Of a stretch of 64,000 bases of DNA, positions 1-8,293 are shown in pieces (the first letter of the stretch is position 1; the number at the start of each line of letters is the position of its first letter). This DNA comes from Alistipes sp. (GTDB taxonomy: Bacteria; Bacteroidota; Bacteroidia; Bacteroidales; Rikenellaceae). The translations under genes were made by a program, and so were the position numbers. The DNA lies in assembly GCA_017937765.1 (NCBI GenBank), contig JAGBCY010000018.1:30697-94696 (forward strand), in the 5' to 3' direction. A model generated the notes under the pieces. That model was not told where the DNA came from. It worked only from the letters and a program-made list of their open reading frames with translations, and searched no databases.

Positions 1-688
1 AAATCTTCGGGTCGGGGAGCTTCGACGATCGGATGGCACAGATAGCCTCGCGGATGTTGCGAAGCGTGGCACCACCGCGGGCCTCGACCTCCTTGATGAC
101 ATCGCCATAGCCGAGGTTAGGCTTTGGTGTACGGTGCAGGCGGAACTCTACCGCTAAGATGATGGCCACGCCGCGAAGCTCGTGCTTGAAGATGCTCTCG
201 CGGTAGCCAAACGAGCACTCCTCATTGCGGAGTCTTACAACGTTTAACGTCTTGGTGTCGAAGTACTCAACCGTGGTTATCGCATCCTTTGCTTCAGCTC
301 CGTAGGCTCCGATGTTTTGGACGGGTGCAGCTCCTACCGAGCTCGGTATCATCGAGAGGTTCTCGATGCCCCAGAGTCCCTCCTCGACGCTCCACTCGAC
401 AAGCGCATCCCAGTCGTGGGCAGCCTCGACACGGATGTCGACACTCTCGCCATCGTCGTTAAGGATTGTGCGCTTAGAGCTTGTGGGGCTGAGAATCACG
501 CCGTCGTAGCGTTGGGTAAAGAGGGTGTTATTGCCGCCACCGAGGACGTACCACTTGGCGGGTTTCTGCTCCGCGAAATAGTCGCGCAGATCGTCAGCCG
601 TCTCAAACTCAACGAGCTGGGCAGCACTCTCTACAACGCCGAAGCTATTGCGATTCTGAAGATTTATGTCATTATATGTTCGTTTCAT
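1..688 (-). CDS. murB: UDP-N-acetylenolpyruvoylglucosamine reductase, C-terminus cut by window edge
   Basis: MurB makes UDP-N-acetylmuramate by NADPH-dependent reduction in cytoplasmic peptidoglycan synthesis. I translated the reverse strand from the ATG at 688. The first 229 residues show the FAD-binding segment (LGGGNNTLF near residue 50), SMIPSSVGAAPVQNIGAYG near 110-130, the type I signature FGYRESIFKHE, and SSKLPDPK at the edge. This matches the E. coli-type (type I) enzyme. The missing part would hold the catalytic Ser and Glu. It diverges from the DUF4301 gene. A -7 box lies only 4 nt before the ATG, so the mRNA may be leaderless. Confidence 0.96.
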   Translation of the reverse strand, partial: MKRTYNDINLQNRNSFGVVESAAQLVEFETADDLRDYFAEQKPAKWYVLGGGNNTLFTQRYDGVILSPTSSKRTILNDDGESVDIRVEAAHDWDALVEWSVEEGLWGIENLSMIPSSVGAAPVQNIGAYGAEAKDAITTVEYFDTKTLNVVRLRNEECSFGYRESIFKHELRGVAIILAVEFRLHRTPKPNLGYGDVIKEVEARGGATLRNIREAICAIRSSKLPDPKI

Positions 689-692
689 AGCG

Positions 693-700
693 CAAAGTTA
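693..700 (-). promoter_or_regulatory. Promoter -7 box of murB, adjacent to the start codon
   Basis: The minus strand reads TAACTTTG, followed by CGCT and then the murB ATG. It fits TAnnTTTG. No clear -33 TTG is seen at 19-21 nt. The spacing predicts transcription starting at or next to the ATG. Confidence 0.6.
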
Positions 701-758
701 AAAATTTTTGCTAAATTTGTGAACCATTTTGCGACATTTATCGTCAGCGGTCAAATAT

Positions 759-766
759 TATATTTG
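759..766 (+). promoter_or_regulatory. Probable -7 box of the DUF4301 gene
   Basis: TATATTTG fits TAnnTTTG and lies 30 nt before the ATG at 797. No TTG is present at the usual -33 distance, so support is from the -7 match and position only. Confidence 0.5.
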
Positions 767-796
767 AAAATATTAATAATAAACCTAAATACTACT

Positions 797-2230
797 ATGT
801 TTACACACGACGACATCAAACAGATTGAGGCTCGCGGACTCAGCGTAGCGGATGTAGAACGACAGATTGAGAACTTTCGTAACGGTTTCCCATCGCTTCC
901 GGTGGTGAGGGCTGCATCGGGTGGCGACGGAGTGCGTCAACTCTCGGACGACGAGGTGCGCGAGGCTGAGGCTCTCTATGAGGGGCGTATGAAGGAGCTA
1001 CGCACGGTGAAGTTTGTACCCGCCTCGGGTGCTGCGACGCGTATGTTCAAGGAGCTCTTCGAGTATGTCAACGACGACAAGCGTACGCCGGGTATCGACA
1101 AGCTCATCACCAACCTCGAGAAGTTCGCATTCTTCCCCGAGTTGGCCAAGTTCCTCAAGCCACAGATCGAGGATAAGGATGTCGTGCGTAACATCATCAT
1201 CGACGGCCTTGAGTATGGTGCAAAGCCTAAGGGTCTCGTGACGTTCCACGCCTATAAGGATGGTGCGCGTAAGCCTGTCGAGGAGCACCTTGTGGAGGCT
1301 GCGCTATATGCTTCGAATGGCGAGCGTGCGGCTATTCACTTTACCGTATCGCCCGAGCATCAAGCTGGTTTCGAGGCACTTCTTGCCGAGCGTCAGCGTC
1401 ACTATGAGGATAAGTTCGGTATTCGTTACGATGTGTCGTTCTCGGTGCAGAGCCCCGCAACAGATACCATCGCCGTGAACCCCGACAACACGCCGTTCCG
1501 TACCGACGATGGAAAACTCTTGTTCCGTCCTGCGGGCCACGGTGCACTTATCACGAACCTCGATAAGCTCGATGCTGATGTTGTATTTGTGAAGAATATC
1601 GACAATGTGACAACTGACGAGCGTAAGCCCGACACCGTGACGTTCAAGCGTGTGTTGGCTGGCGAGTTGCTGCGCTTGCAGGCTCGCTCGTTCGAGTTGC
1701 TTCGTGCTCTTGAGCGTGGTGAAGATGTTGTGTGTGAGGCTGTTGCCTTCCTTCGTGATGAGCTGTGCTGCAAGCTGCCCGAGGCTGCATCGCGTGAGCT
1801 TGTTGTGGCGACGCTCGATCGTCCTATTCGTGTCTGCGGTATGGTTAAGAATGAGGGCGAGCCTGGCGGTGGTCCGTTCTGGGTACGTGACGACGAGGGC
1901 AGAGAGCAGTTGCAGATTGCCGAGTCGAGCCAGATATCGAAGGAGAATATGCACCTTATGAAGGAGGCTACGCACTTCAACCCCGTAGATCTTGTATGTG
2001 GCGTTATGCGCTACGACGGCACAAAGTATGATCTCACCAAGTACACCGACCCCAAGACTGGATTTATCTCGTCGAAGTCGGCAGGTGGTAGAGAGCTTCG
2101 TGCTCAGGAACTTCCCGGTCTTTGGAACGGTGCGATGGCTAACTGGAACACGCTCTTTGTAGAGGTGCCCATCACGACATTCTCGCCGGTTAAGGTTGTG
2201 CAGGATTTGTTGCGTCCCGAGCACCAGTAA
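797..2230 (+). CDS. DUF4301 family protein, probable GT-A-fold nucleotidyltransferase
   Basis: This 477-residue protein matches the Bacteroidota family DUF4301, whose function is not established. The open frame extends upstream, but the ATG at 797 begins the conserved part, follows a TATATTTG box and avoids overlap with murB. Residues 74-83 (VPASGAATRM) resemble the nucleotide loop G-x-G-T-R-M of sugar-phosphate nucleotidyltransferases. Residues 244-249 (RPAGHG) and 267-270 (NIDN) resemble the PPGHG and NxDN motifs of UTP-sugar pyrophosphorylases. I infer a divergent sugar nucleotidyltransferase; the substrate is unknown. It diverges from murB. Confidence 0.85.
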   Translation: MFTHDDIKQIEARGLSVADVERQIENFRNGFPSLPVVRAASGGDGVRQLSDDEVREAEALYEGRMKELRTVKFVPASGAATRMFKELFEYVNDDKRTPGIDKLITNLEKFAFFPELAKFLKPQIEDKDVVRNIIIDGLEYGAKPKGLVTFHAYKDGARKPVEEHLVEAALYASNGERAAIHFTVSPEHQAGFEALLAERQRHYEDKFGIRYDVSFSVQSPATDTIAVNPDNTPFRTDDGKLLFRPAGHGALITNLDKLDADVVFVKNIDNVTTDERKPDTVTFKRVLAGELLRLQARSFELLRALERGEDVVCEAVAFLRDELCCKLPEAASRELVVATLDRPIRVCGMVKNEGEPGGGPFWVRDDEGREQLQIAESSQISKENMHLMKEATHFNPVDLVCGVMRYDGTKYDLTKYTDPKTGFISSKSAGGRELRAQELPGLWNGAMANWNTLFVEVPITTFSPVKVVQDLLRPEHQ

Positions 2231-2269
2231 TTTCTTGTGATAAGCCGCAATCCGCGGTACCAAACCTCA

Positions 2270-2320
2270 GAGCCCCGAATGGGAAATACGCTTAAGTATG
2301 TCCCATTCGGTGCTCTTTCC
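2270..2320 (+). terminator. Intrinsic terminator after the DUF4301 gene
   Basis: A 15-bp stem (GAGCCCCGAATGGGA at 2270-2284 with TCCCATTCGGTGCTC at 2301-2315, one mismatch) is followed by TTTCCTTT. The loop can itself pair (ATAC with GTAT). Confidence 0.75.
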
Positions 2321-2388
2321 TTTGGCACCACATCTCACGACTTCTGATAAGAAATTAGGGTGTGCTATCCCTAACGTTGTATCTTCAT

Positions 2389-2441
2389 TGATAATTACTA
2401 CTAATTACTCACTCCTCACTACTAATTACTCATTGTCTTAG
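2389..2441. repeat. Dispersed intergenic repeat of the TAATTACTCACTACT type
   Basis: A low-complexity run built from AATTACT, CACTACT and CACTCCT units. Similar runs, in either orientation, occur at about 5090-5175, 7533-7595, 8197-8228, 10753-10790 and 26770-26805, always near gene ends. Confidence 0.75.
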
Positions 2442-2443
2442 TG

Positions 2444-2539
2444 TGTCATTCTGAATGTAGTGAAGAATCACAAGGTCTCTACTTACATCATAACGTCGTG
2501 CTAAGCGAGAGATCCTTCGCCAAGGCTCAGGATGACAAC
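2444..2539. repeat. Palindromic intergenic element, copy 1
   Basis: It begins GTCATTCTGAATG and ends GCTCAGGATGACA, so the outer arms are inverted. Internal GAAGAATC and GATCCTTCG also pair imperfectly. A related element lies at 26659-26761. It encodes no protein and may be a small non-autonomous repeat. Confidence 0.7.
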
Positions 2540-2634
2540 GTGGTTGCGTTATGCGTGCGATGACAGCTACGGCGTGTCCGTCCCTGCTGTGATCGCTATG
2601 CTGTGTTATACCCTTGCCTTAAACGCGCTTTTTC

Positions 2635-2665
2635 TTTGTGCTTTCGGATTTTTTTGCTACATTTG
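2635..2665 (+). promoter_or_regulatory. bipA promoter
   Basis: TTTG at 2635-2638, a 19-nt spacer, and TACATTTG at 2658-2665 form a full Bacteroidota primary-sigma promoter 21 nt before the bipA ATG. Confidence 0.85.
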
Positions 2666-2686
2666 TCGCGTCTAAAATTAAATAGT

Positions 2687-4489
2687 ATGCGAAAACTACG
2701 CAACATTGCAATTATCGCCCACGTAGACCACGGTAAGACTACGCTTGTTGATAAGATGATTATGCAGGGTAACCTTGTGCGCGACAACGAGCACACGGGT
2801 GGCGATCTCATTATGGACAACAACGACATCGAGCGAGAGCGCGGAATCACCATCCTCTCGAAGAATGTGTCGGTAATATACAAAGACTACAAAATCAACA
2901 TCATCGATACCCCGGGTCACGCCGACTTCGGCGGCGAGGTGGAGCGCGTGCTTAATATGTGCGACGGCGTACTGTTGCTCGTCGATGCCTTCGAGGGTAC
3001 TATGCCTCAGACGCGTTTTGTGCTGCAGAAGGCTCTGTCGTTGGGTAAGAAGCCTATCGTAGTTATTAACAAGGTGGATAAGGAGAATTGTCGTCCCGAG
3101 GTGGTTAACGAGCAGGTGTTCGACCTGATGTTCACGCTCGGAGCCACCGAGGAGCAGCTCGACTATAAGACAATCTACGGCTCGGCAAAGCAGGGCTGGA
3201 TGTCGCACGTGCTCACAGAGCGCACCGACTCGATTACGCCCCTACTGGATACCATCATCGACGAGATCCCCGAGCCCGAGGTTGTGGACGGCACGGTGCA
3301 GATGCTCGTAACGTCGCTCGAGTATTCGCCCTATGTTGGCCGTATCGCGGTGGGTAAGGTTACGCGTGGTGCCCTCACGACGGGACAGAATGTGACGCTT
3401 GCAAAGCGCGATGGCACGCTTGTGAAAACCAAGATTAAGGATCTGATGGTGTTCGAGGGTCTGGGCAAGGCTAAGGCTGAGCGTGTGGAGTGCGGTGAGA
3501 TTTGTGCCCTTGTGGGTATCGAGGGCTTCGAGATTGGCGATACGATCTGCGACTTTGCGGACCCCGAACCACTGCCACCTATTGCGATAGATGAGCCTAC
3601 GATGTCTATGTTGTTCACTATCAATAATTCGCCATTCTTTGGTAAGGATGGTAAGTATGTCACCTCGCGCCATATCAAGGAGCGTCTCGACAGGGAGCTC
3701 GAGAAGAACCTCGCGCTGCGTGTGGAACCGGGACAGAATGCCGACTCGTTTGTGGTATATGGCCGTGGCGTCTTGCACCTCTCGGTGCTTATCGAGACTA
3801 TGCGTCGCGAGGGTTACGAGTTGCAGGTTGGACAGCCGAAGGTTATCACTAAGGAGATTGACGGCGTTAAGTGCGAGCCCGTGGAGGAGATGACGGTGGA
3901 TTGCCCCGATGAGTGTGCCGGCACGGTTATCGAGCTTGCTACGCGTCGTAAGGGTCAGTTGGTGAATATGGAGTCGGCAAATGAGTGTACGCGTCTGGAG
4001 TTTGTGATTCCGTCGCGTGGCATCATCGGCCTGCGTTCGACGATGATAACGGCAACGGCAGGTGAGGCTATTATGACCCACCGCCTCAAGGACTTCGAGC
4101 CCTGGATGGGTGAGATCGAGAACCGCACCTCGGGAGCCATCATCGCCTCGGAGACGGGTACGGCATACGCCTATTCTATCGACAAGTTGCAAGATAGAGG
4201 CAAGTTCTTCATCTCGCCGATGGAGCAGGTCTACTGCGGTCAGGTTGTTGGCGAGCATACGCGCTCGAACGACATCACGGTGAACGTGACCAAGGCTAAG
4301 CAGCTGACGAATATGCGTGCTTCGGGCTCGGATGAAAAGACCTCGATTGCACCGCCAGTGGTGTTCTCGTTGGAGGAGGCGTTGGAGTATATCCGCGAGG
4401 ATGAATATGTGAAGGTGACGCCTAAGTCGATGCGACTTAGGAAGATACTCCTCTCGGAGGTGGACCGCAAGCGCGCCTCGAAAGAGTAA
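2687..4489 (+). CDS. bipA: Ribosome-associated GTPase BipA/TypA
   Basis: BipA is an EF-G-like translational GTPase that binds the ribosome and helps 50S assembly and stress adaptation. The 600-residue protein has G1 AHVDHGKTT at residues 11-19, then [15 protein letters not shown] and NKVDK in order, and a full-length C-terminal region. I chose the ATG at 2687 because the GTPase domain begins four residues later and the promoter lies just upstream; the frame is open for another 28 codons that look non-coding. rpiB follows after 26 nt and is probably cotranscribed. Confidence 0.97.
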   Translation: MRKLRNIAIIAHVDHGKTTLVDKMIMQGNLVRDNEHTGGDLIMDNNDIERERGITILSKNVSVIYKDYKINIIDTPGHADFGGEVERVLNMCDGVLLLVDAFEGTMPQTRFVLQKALSLGKKPIVVINKVDKENCRPEVVNEQVFDLMFTLGATEEQLDYKTIYGSAKQGWMSHVLTERTDSITPLLDTIIDEIPEPEVVDGTVQMLVTSLEYSPYVGRIAVGKVTRGALTTGQNVTLAKRDGTLVKTKIKDLMVFEGLGKAKAERVECGEICALVGIEGFEIGDTICDFADPEPLPPIAIDEPTMSMLFTINNSPFFGKDGKYVTSRHIKERLDRELEKNLALRVEPGQNADSFVVYGRGVLHLSVLIETMRREGYELQVGQPKVITKEIDGVKCEPVEEMTVDCPDECAGTVIELATRRKGQLVNMESANECTRLEFVIPSRGIIGLRSTMITATAGEAIMTHRLKDFEPWMGEIENRTSGAIIASETGTAYAYSIDKLQDRGKFFISPMEQVYCGQVVGEHTRSNDITVNVTKAKQLTNMRASGSDEKTSIAPPVVFSLEEALEYIREDEYVKVTPKSMRLRKILLSEVDRKRASKE

Positions 4490-4515
4490 GTAACGAACCT
4501 AAAACTATAAGACAA

Positions 4516-4956
4516 ATGGAAAAGAAAATCGGTATTGCGTGTGACCACGCTGCTTACGACCTCAAGGAGTTTCTCGTAGGCTATCTCTCGACTAAAGGCT
4601 TCGAGGTGAAGGACTTTGGTTGCCACTCGGAGGAGTCTGTCGACTATCCCGACTTCGCTCACCCGCTTGCTGAGGCTATCGAGAATGGTGAGCTGGAGCG
4701 TGGTATCGGCCTCTGTGGCTCGGGAGAGGGTATCTCTATGACCCTAAATAAGCACCAGGCTATACGTGCTGCTCTCTGCTGGATTCCTGAGATTGCAAAG
4801 CTCTCGCGTCAGCACAACAACTCTAACGTGCTCTGTATGCCTGCACGCTTTATCTCAAACGACGAGGCTTTAGAGATGCTCAACATCTGGCTCGAGACCG
4901 AGTTCGAGGGTGGTCGTCACCAGCGTCGCTTGGACAAGATGCCCATCCAGAAGTAG
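4516..4956 (+). CDS. rpiB: Ribose-5-phosphate isomerase B
   Basis: RpiB interconverts ribose 5-phosphate and ribulose 5-phosphate in the non-oxidative pentose phosphate pathway. The 146-residue length is normal for the RpiB/LacA-LacB fold. Visible signatures are IACDHAAYDLK at residues 5-15, the active-site region GIGLCGSGEGISM with the catalytic-type Cys, and RQHNNSNVLCMPAR. The loop reads GSGEGISM rather than the more common GTGIGMS, as in some Bacteroidota. It probably shares a transcript with bipA. Confidence 0.95.
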   Translation: MEKKIGIACDHAAYDLKEFLVGYLSTKGFEVKDFGCHSEESVDYPDFAHPLAEAIENGELERGIGLCGSGEGISMTLNKHQAIRAALCWIPEIAKLSRQHNNSNVLCMPARFISNDEALEMLNIWLETEFEGGRHQRRLDKMPIQK

Positions 4957-4985
4957 TTGCCGAGACCGGGGCAGGTGGCAAAGGC

Positions 4986-5056
4986 CAGTGTCAATGTCAG
5001 AAGTCTGTGGTCGGAGGTCAGTGCTAATGTCAGAAGGCTGTGGTCGGAGGTCAGTG
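4986..5056 (+). repeat. 33-bp tandem repeat, two copies plus a stub
   Basis: Units start at 4986, 5019 and 5052 with CAGTG. The two full units differ at only a few positions and share GTGGTCGGAGGT. The repeat lies just after rpiB and has no coding potential that I can see. Confidence 0.85.
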
Positions 5057-5089
5057 GCGGGAATGGGTGGCTGAAAGGCTATCGGTAAT

Positions 5090-5175
5090 GAGATAACAAG
5101 TAACTGCTAATTACTTGTGACTCGTGACTGCTCGCCCATTAGTAGTAATCGCTCACTGCTCACTACTAATTGCCA
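5090..5175. repeat. Dispersed intergenic repeat (TAATTACT/CACTACT type)
   Basis: A degenerate run of TAATTACT, TGACTG, TAGTAGTAA and CTCACTACTAATT motifs, related to the run at 2389-2441. Confidence 0.65.
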
Positions 5176-5197
5176 CTAAGTGGGCACAAAGGCGTGG

Positions 5198-5230
5198 AAC
5201 AACCCTCATAAATGGGGGTTGTTTCTTTTA
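5198..5230 (+). terminator. Intrinsic terminator, probably of bipA-rpiB
   Basis: AACAACCC at 5198-5205 pairs with GGGTTGTT at 5216-5223, followed by TCTTTTATT. It lies directly against the promoter of the TonB-dependent receptor. Confidence 0.7.
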
Positions 5231-5249
5231 TTATATAGGTGTATTTTTG
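5219..5249 (+). promoter_or_regulatory. Promoter of the TonB-dependent receptor gene
   Basis: TTG at 5219-5221, a 20-nt spacer and TATTTTTG at 5242-5249. The GTG start codon follows after only 4 nt (CGGT), which predicts a leaderless mRNA. Confidence 0.65.
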
Positions 5250-5253
5250 CGGT

Positions 5254-7533
5254 GTGAAAAGATTACTACTGCTACTTGCGCTCTGTGTCGTCGTCCCTGT
5301 GGTGGCATCGGAGCCCGTGGATACGCTCTATCGCGACATCGAGAGGGTTGAGATCGTGACATCGCTTAAGGGCGGTGCGGAACGACGTGCACCCGTGTCG
5401 ACAACGACGATGTATCTGCGCCGTTTGGAGGAGCGTGGCGTAACCTCCGTAAAGGAGCTCTCGGCTCTGGCCCCGAACTTCTATCAGCCCGACTATGGCT
5501 CGTCGATAACCTCGTCGATATACGTGCGTGGCTTCGGCTCGCGCATCGACCAGCCCGTGGTGGGCGTCATTGTCGACGATATGCCGCTGATGAATAAGAA
5601 CGCCTACGACTTCGACTTCTACGATATCCGTCGTCTGGAGCTGTTGCGCGGACCGCAGGGTACGCTCTATGGACGTAACACGTCGGGTGGCGTGATGAAC
5701 ATAACTACCCTCTCGCCCCTCGGCTGGCAGGGATTTCGCGCTATGGCGGAGTACTCGACGCTGACGTCGTATCGCGCCTCGGCGTCGTACTATGCTCGGC
5801 CGAAGGAGAACTTCGGTGTATCGGTGGCGGCATACTTCAATCACGATGGCGGTCACTTCGAGAACACCTATCGCGATGAGATGTGCGACCGTGGAAACAG
5901 CGGCTCGGCGCGTGTGCGTATGCAGTGGCTGTTAGGTGGCGGCTGGAGCTTGGATAATGCCCTTGCGGTGGGATACACGCGCGAGGGAGGCTATGCCTAT
6001 CACCACTACGATGCTGCGACGGGCGCGACGGAGGCGGTGGCCTACAACGATCCCTCAGGCTACGAACGACTGACCATAAACGAGGGCTTTGTGGCTAAGT
6101 ATAAGGGAGATAAGGTGCAGCTCACGAGCGTCACGAGTTATCAGTATCTCGACGATATGATGACCCTTGACCAAGACTTCTCGCCGCGCTCGATGTTTAC
6201 GATGCAGCAGATTCAGCGCGAGCACACCATCACCGAGGAGATCGTGGTGCGCAATGCTGATAGCGACGATCGCTGGCAGTGGCTATCGGGTGCATTTCTC
6301 TTTGCCAAGTGGCTCGATATGTCGTCGCCCGTAAGGTTCAAGGAGGATGGCATCAACGACCTGATCTTAGGCAACATCAACAAGGGCTTGCACACGGTAT
6401 TCCCCGAAAATAATATGCTCTTCGGCACGGATAGCTTTGTGATTAACAGCGATTTTAATATTCCCGCCTACGGTGCTGCTTTATATCACCAGTCGCAGTA
6501 TAAGTTAGGTCGGTGGACCCTCACGGCGGGAGTGCGTGTGGATGTGGAGCACACGGCGATGGACTACGATTCGAATGCCACGGTGCCCTACTGCTTCGAC
6601 CTCACGATGACCGACTTTCGGGACCTGCGTACCGAGTTCAAGGGGCGCGAGGAGCAACTCTTCGTGGAGGTGTTGCCCAAGGTGGCGGCGGAGTATCGGA
6701 TGGGCATAGGCACGCTCTATGGCACCATTGCGCGCGGCTATAAGTCGGGAGGTTTCAACACGCAGATATTCTCGGATATCCTTCAGGTGCGGATGATGAA
6801 CGATATGCTCGACGTGCTCGGCATCAAGCTACAAGGCGTGGGCGGGGCGTCGTACAACACGGCGGAGGCTACGCGCTATAAGCCCGAGACCAGCTGGAAC
6901 TTCGAGGTGGGTGGGCATCTGAGTCCCGTGGTGGGCTTGGACGTCGACGTGGCGGCATTCTGGATTGAGTGCTTCGACCAGCAGGTGACTGTGCTCCCCG
7001 AGGGTAACAACACGGGGCGTATGATGTCAAACGCGGCACGTGCACGTAGCTTCGGCGTGGAGCTCGGCGTGGAGTATGGCTGGAAGGGACTAACCCTGCG
7101 TGGCGACTATGGCTATACAAATGCGCGTTTTAGAGAGTATCTCTACCACAAGGGTAGCGAGGAGAGTGCTGACGATGCAACGATAGACTATGCGGGGATG
7201 CGGATACCCTACTCGCCCGAGCATACGGTGGCGGTGGCGGTGGCATACTCGTGGGCTTTTGACCACCCTACCATCCATCAGCTTACCATCGGCGTCGACT
7301 GGCGTGGCGTGGGCTCGATATATTGGAACGAGGCCAACACCCTCTGCCAGCCATTCTATGCGACGCTCGGTGCGCAGGTGGCACTCAGAATGAACCGAAC
7401 GACACTGACGCTCTGGGGGCGTAACCTCACGAACACCGACTACAACGTCTTTTACTTCAAGTCCGTGGGCGAGGAGTTTTATTCGAAGGGGCGACCCATG
7501 CAGGTGGGTGTGAAGTTCAGTTTTAATATTTAA
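5254..7533 (+). CDS. TonB-dependent outer-membrane receptor
   Basis: Outer-membrane active transporter of 759 residues. A signal peptide (VKRLLLLLALCVVVPVVASE) is followed by the plug domain (about residues 30-150), which includes SIYVRGFGSR, IVDDMP and RRLELLRGPQGTLYGRNTSGGVMNI. A beta-barrel rich in aromatic strands ends in VGVKFSFNI. It lacks the carboxypeptidase-like N-terminal extension of SusC, and no SusD partner is present, so an iron, cobalamin or other small-ligand role is more likely than glycan import; the ligand cannot be told. I chose GTG at 5254 because it starts the signal peptide exactly and sits 4 nt after the -7 box. GTG at 5239 is an alternative. Confidence 0.93.
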   Translation: MKRLLLLLALCVVVPVVASEPVDTLYRDIERVEIVTSLKGGAERRAPVSTTTMYLRRLEERGVTSVKELSALAPNFYQPDYGSSITSSIYVRGFGSRIDQPVVGVIVDDMPLMNKNAYDFDFYDIRRLELLRGPQGTLYGRNTSGGVMNITTLSPLGWQGFRAMAEYSTLTSYRASASYYARPKENFGVSVAAYFNHDGGHFENTYRDEMCDRGNSGSARVRMQWLLGGGWSLDNALAVGYTREGGYAYHHYDAATGATEAVAYNDPSGYERLTINEGFVAKYKGDKVQLTSVTSYQYLDDMMTLDQDFSPRSMFTMQQIQREHTITEEIVVRNADSDDRWQWLSGAFLFAKWLDMSSPVRFKEDGINDLILGNINKGLHTVFPENNMLFGTDSFVINSDFNIPAYGAALYHQSQYKLGRWTLTAGVRVDVEHTAMDYDSNATVPYCFDLTMTDFRDLRTEFKGREEQLFVEVLPKVAAEYRMGIGTLYGTIARGYKSGGFNTQIFSDILQVRMMNDMLDVLGIKLQGVGGASYNTAEATRYKPETSWNFEVGGHLSPVVGLDVDVAAFWIECFDQQVTVLPEGNNTGRMMSNAARARSFGVELGVEYGWKGLTLRGDYGYTNARFREYLYHKGSEESADDATIDYAGMRIPYSPEHTVAVAVAYSWAFDHPTIHQLTIGVDWRGVGSIYWNEANTLCQPFYATLGAQVALRMNRTTLTLWGRNLTNTDYNVFYFKSVGEEFYSKGRPMQVGVKFSFNI

Positions 7534-7595
7534 TGAGTAGTGAGGAGTAAACAATTAGTCGTGAGTAGTGCGTAGTGATGAGTGAGCAATGGTGG
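7533..7595. repeat. Dispersed intergenic repeat (GAGTAGTGAG type)
   Basis: GAGTAGTGAGGAGTAA, GTGAGTAGTGCGTAGTGATGAGTGAG units directly after the receptor stop codon. Confidence 0.65.
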
Positions 7596-7660
7596 AGATG
7601 GCTTGAGCGTTTTTGGAAAGATATTATGTTGATTATAAATATTTAAAACATTGTTATATT

Positions 7661-8200
7661 ATGCGTTTATTTAATTACTTTTTCTGCGCCGTGTGCGCAC
7701 TTTCGCTTCTTGCGTCGTGCGAGGAGGTTATCGACAAAGTTGACAACATTATTGGTGGCAATACCGACAACAACGATAACAACGGAGATAACAACGATAA
7801 TAACACGCCCGAAGAGCCGGATGCTGATATCTTGTTCGTGGGTGTGATGGAGGTGGACCAGAACGACGGCACTATCTTTACGAAGGAGGCTCAGGAGGTG
7901 ACATACAAGATTGACGACGAGGGCGTTATGAACATCGAGATGCGCGGTGCTAAGTTTGCTGCGGCTATGCCCTTGACGCTCGATATGACCATCCCCGGCG
8001 TGGGTTACACGGAGACTGCTGATGGTTATGTACTTGAGGCTGAGAGTATTGTGCCGTTGGCTATGGGCGGTGAGTTTGCGCAGTTCACAATCACCAACCT
8101 GACGGGTACGATTACCGATACGGAGCTTACGATGGAGTTTATGTGTGGTGCCTTCCCCGTGACGTACACTGGCACGAAGCAGCTTAGTGCCAATGAGTAA
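7661..8200 (+). CDS. Small lipoprotein with calycin-like domain
   Basis: A 179-residue lipoprotein. The ATG at 7661 starts a signal peptide ending in the lipobox LLASC; the 16 codons upstream of it are not part of it. An Asn/Asp/Gly-rich linker (about residues 30-46) leads into a beta-rich domain. That domain has GVMEVDQNDG, TYKIDDEGVMNIEM, MPLTLDMTIPGV and TITDTELTMEF, and resembles the calycin-like domain of Bacteroides lipoproteins. The family call is by pattern only. It lies downstream of the TonB receptor, possibly as a surface partner, though repeats separate them. Confidence 0.8.
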   Translation: MRLFNYFFCAVCALSLLASCEEVIDKVDNIIGGNTDNNDNNGDNNDNNTPEEPDADILFVGVMEVDQNDGTIFTKEAQEVTYKIDDEGVMNIEMRGAKFAAAMPLTLDMTIPGVGYTETADGYVLEAESIVPLAMGGEFAQFTITNLTGTITDTELTMEFMCGAFPVTYTGTKQLSANE

Positions 8201-8228
8201 TTAGTAGTGAGTAATTATTAATCATTAA
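8197..8228. repeat. Dispersed intergenic repeat (GAGTAATTAGTAGTGAG type)
   Basis: TGAGTAATTAGTAGTGAGTAATTATTAATCATTA overlaps the lipoprotein stop codon. It is the same family as the run at 2389. Confidence 0.7.
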
Positions 8229-8244
8229 CCGCTGGGGCGGATAG

Positions 8245-8280
8245 AAAAAGGGCTACTCTTTCGGGTAGCCCTAACTATTT
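8245..8280. terminator. Bidirectional terminator between the lipoprotein gene and malQ
   Basis: AGGGCTAC at 8249-8256 pairs with GTAGCCCT at 8265-8272. An A-run upstream serves malQ on the minus strand; AACTATTT serves the plus strand weakly. Confidence 0.8.
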
Positions 8281-8293
8281 ATATGTCTGTCAA

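Noticed and set aside
317-796. Upstream extension of the DUF4301 reading frame
   Set aside because: It is antisense to murB, whose protein is clearly conserved, and the real start at 797 follows its own promoter.
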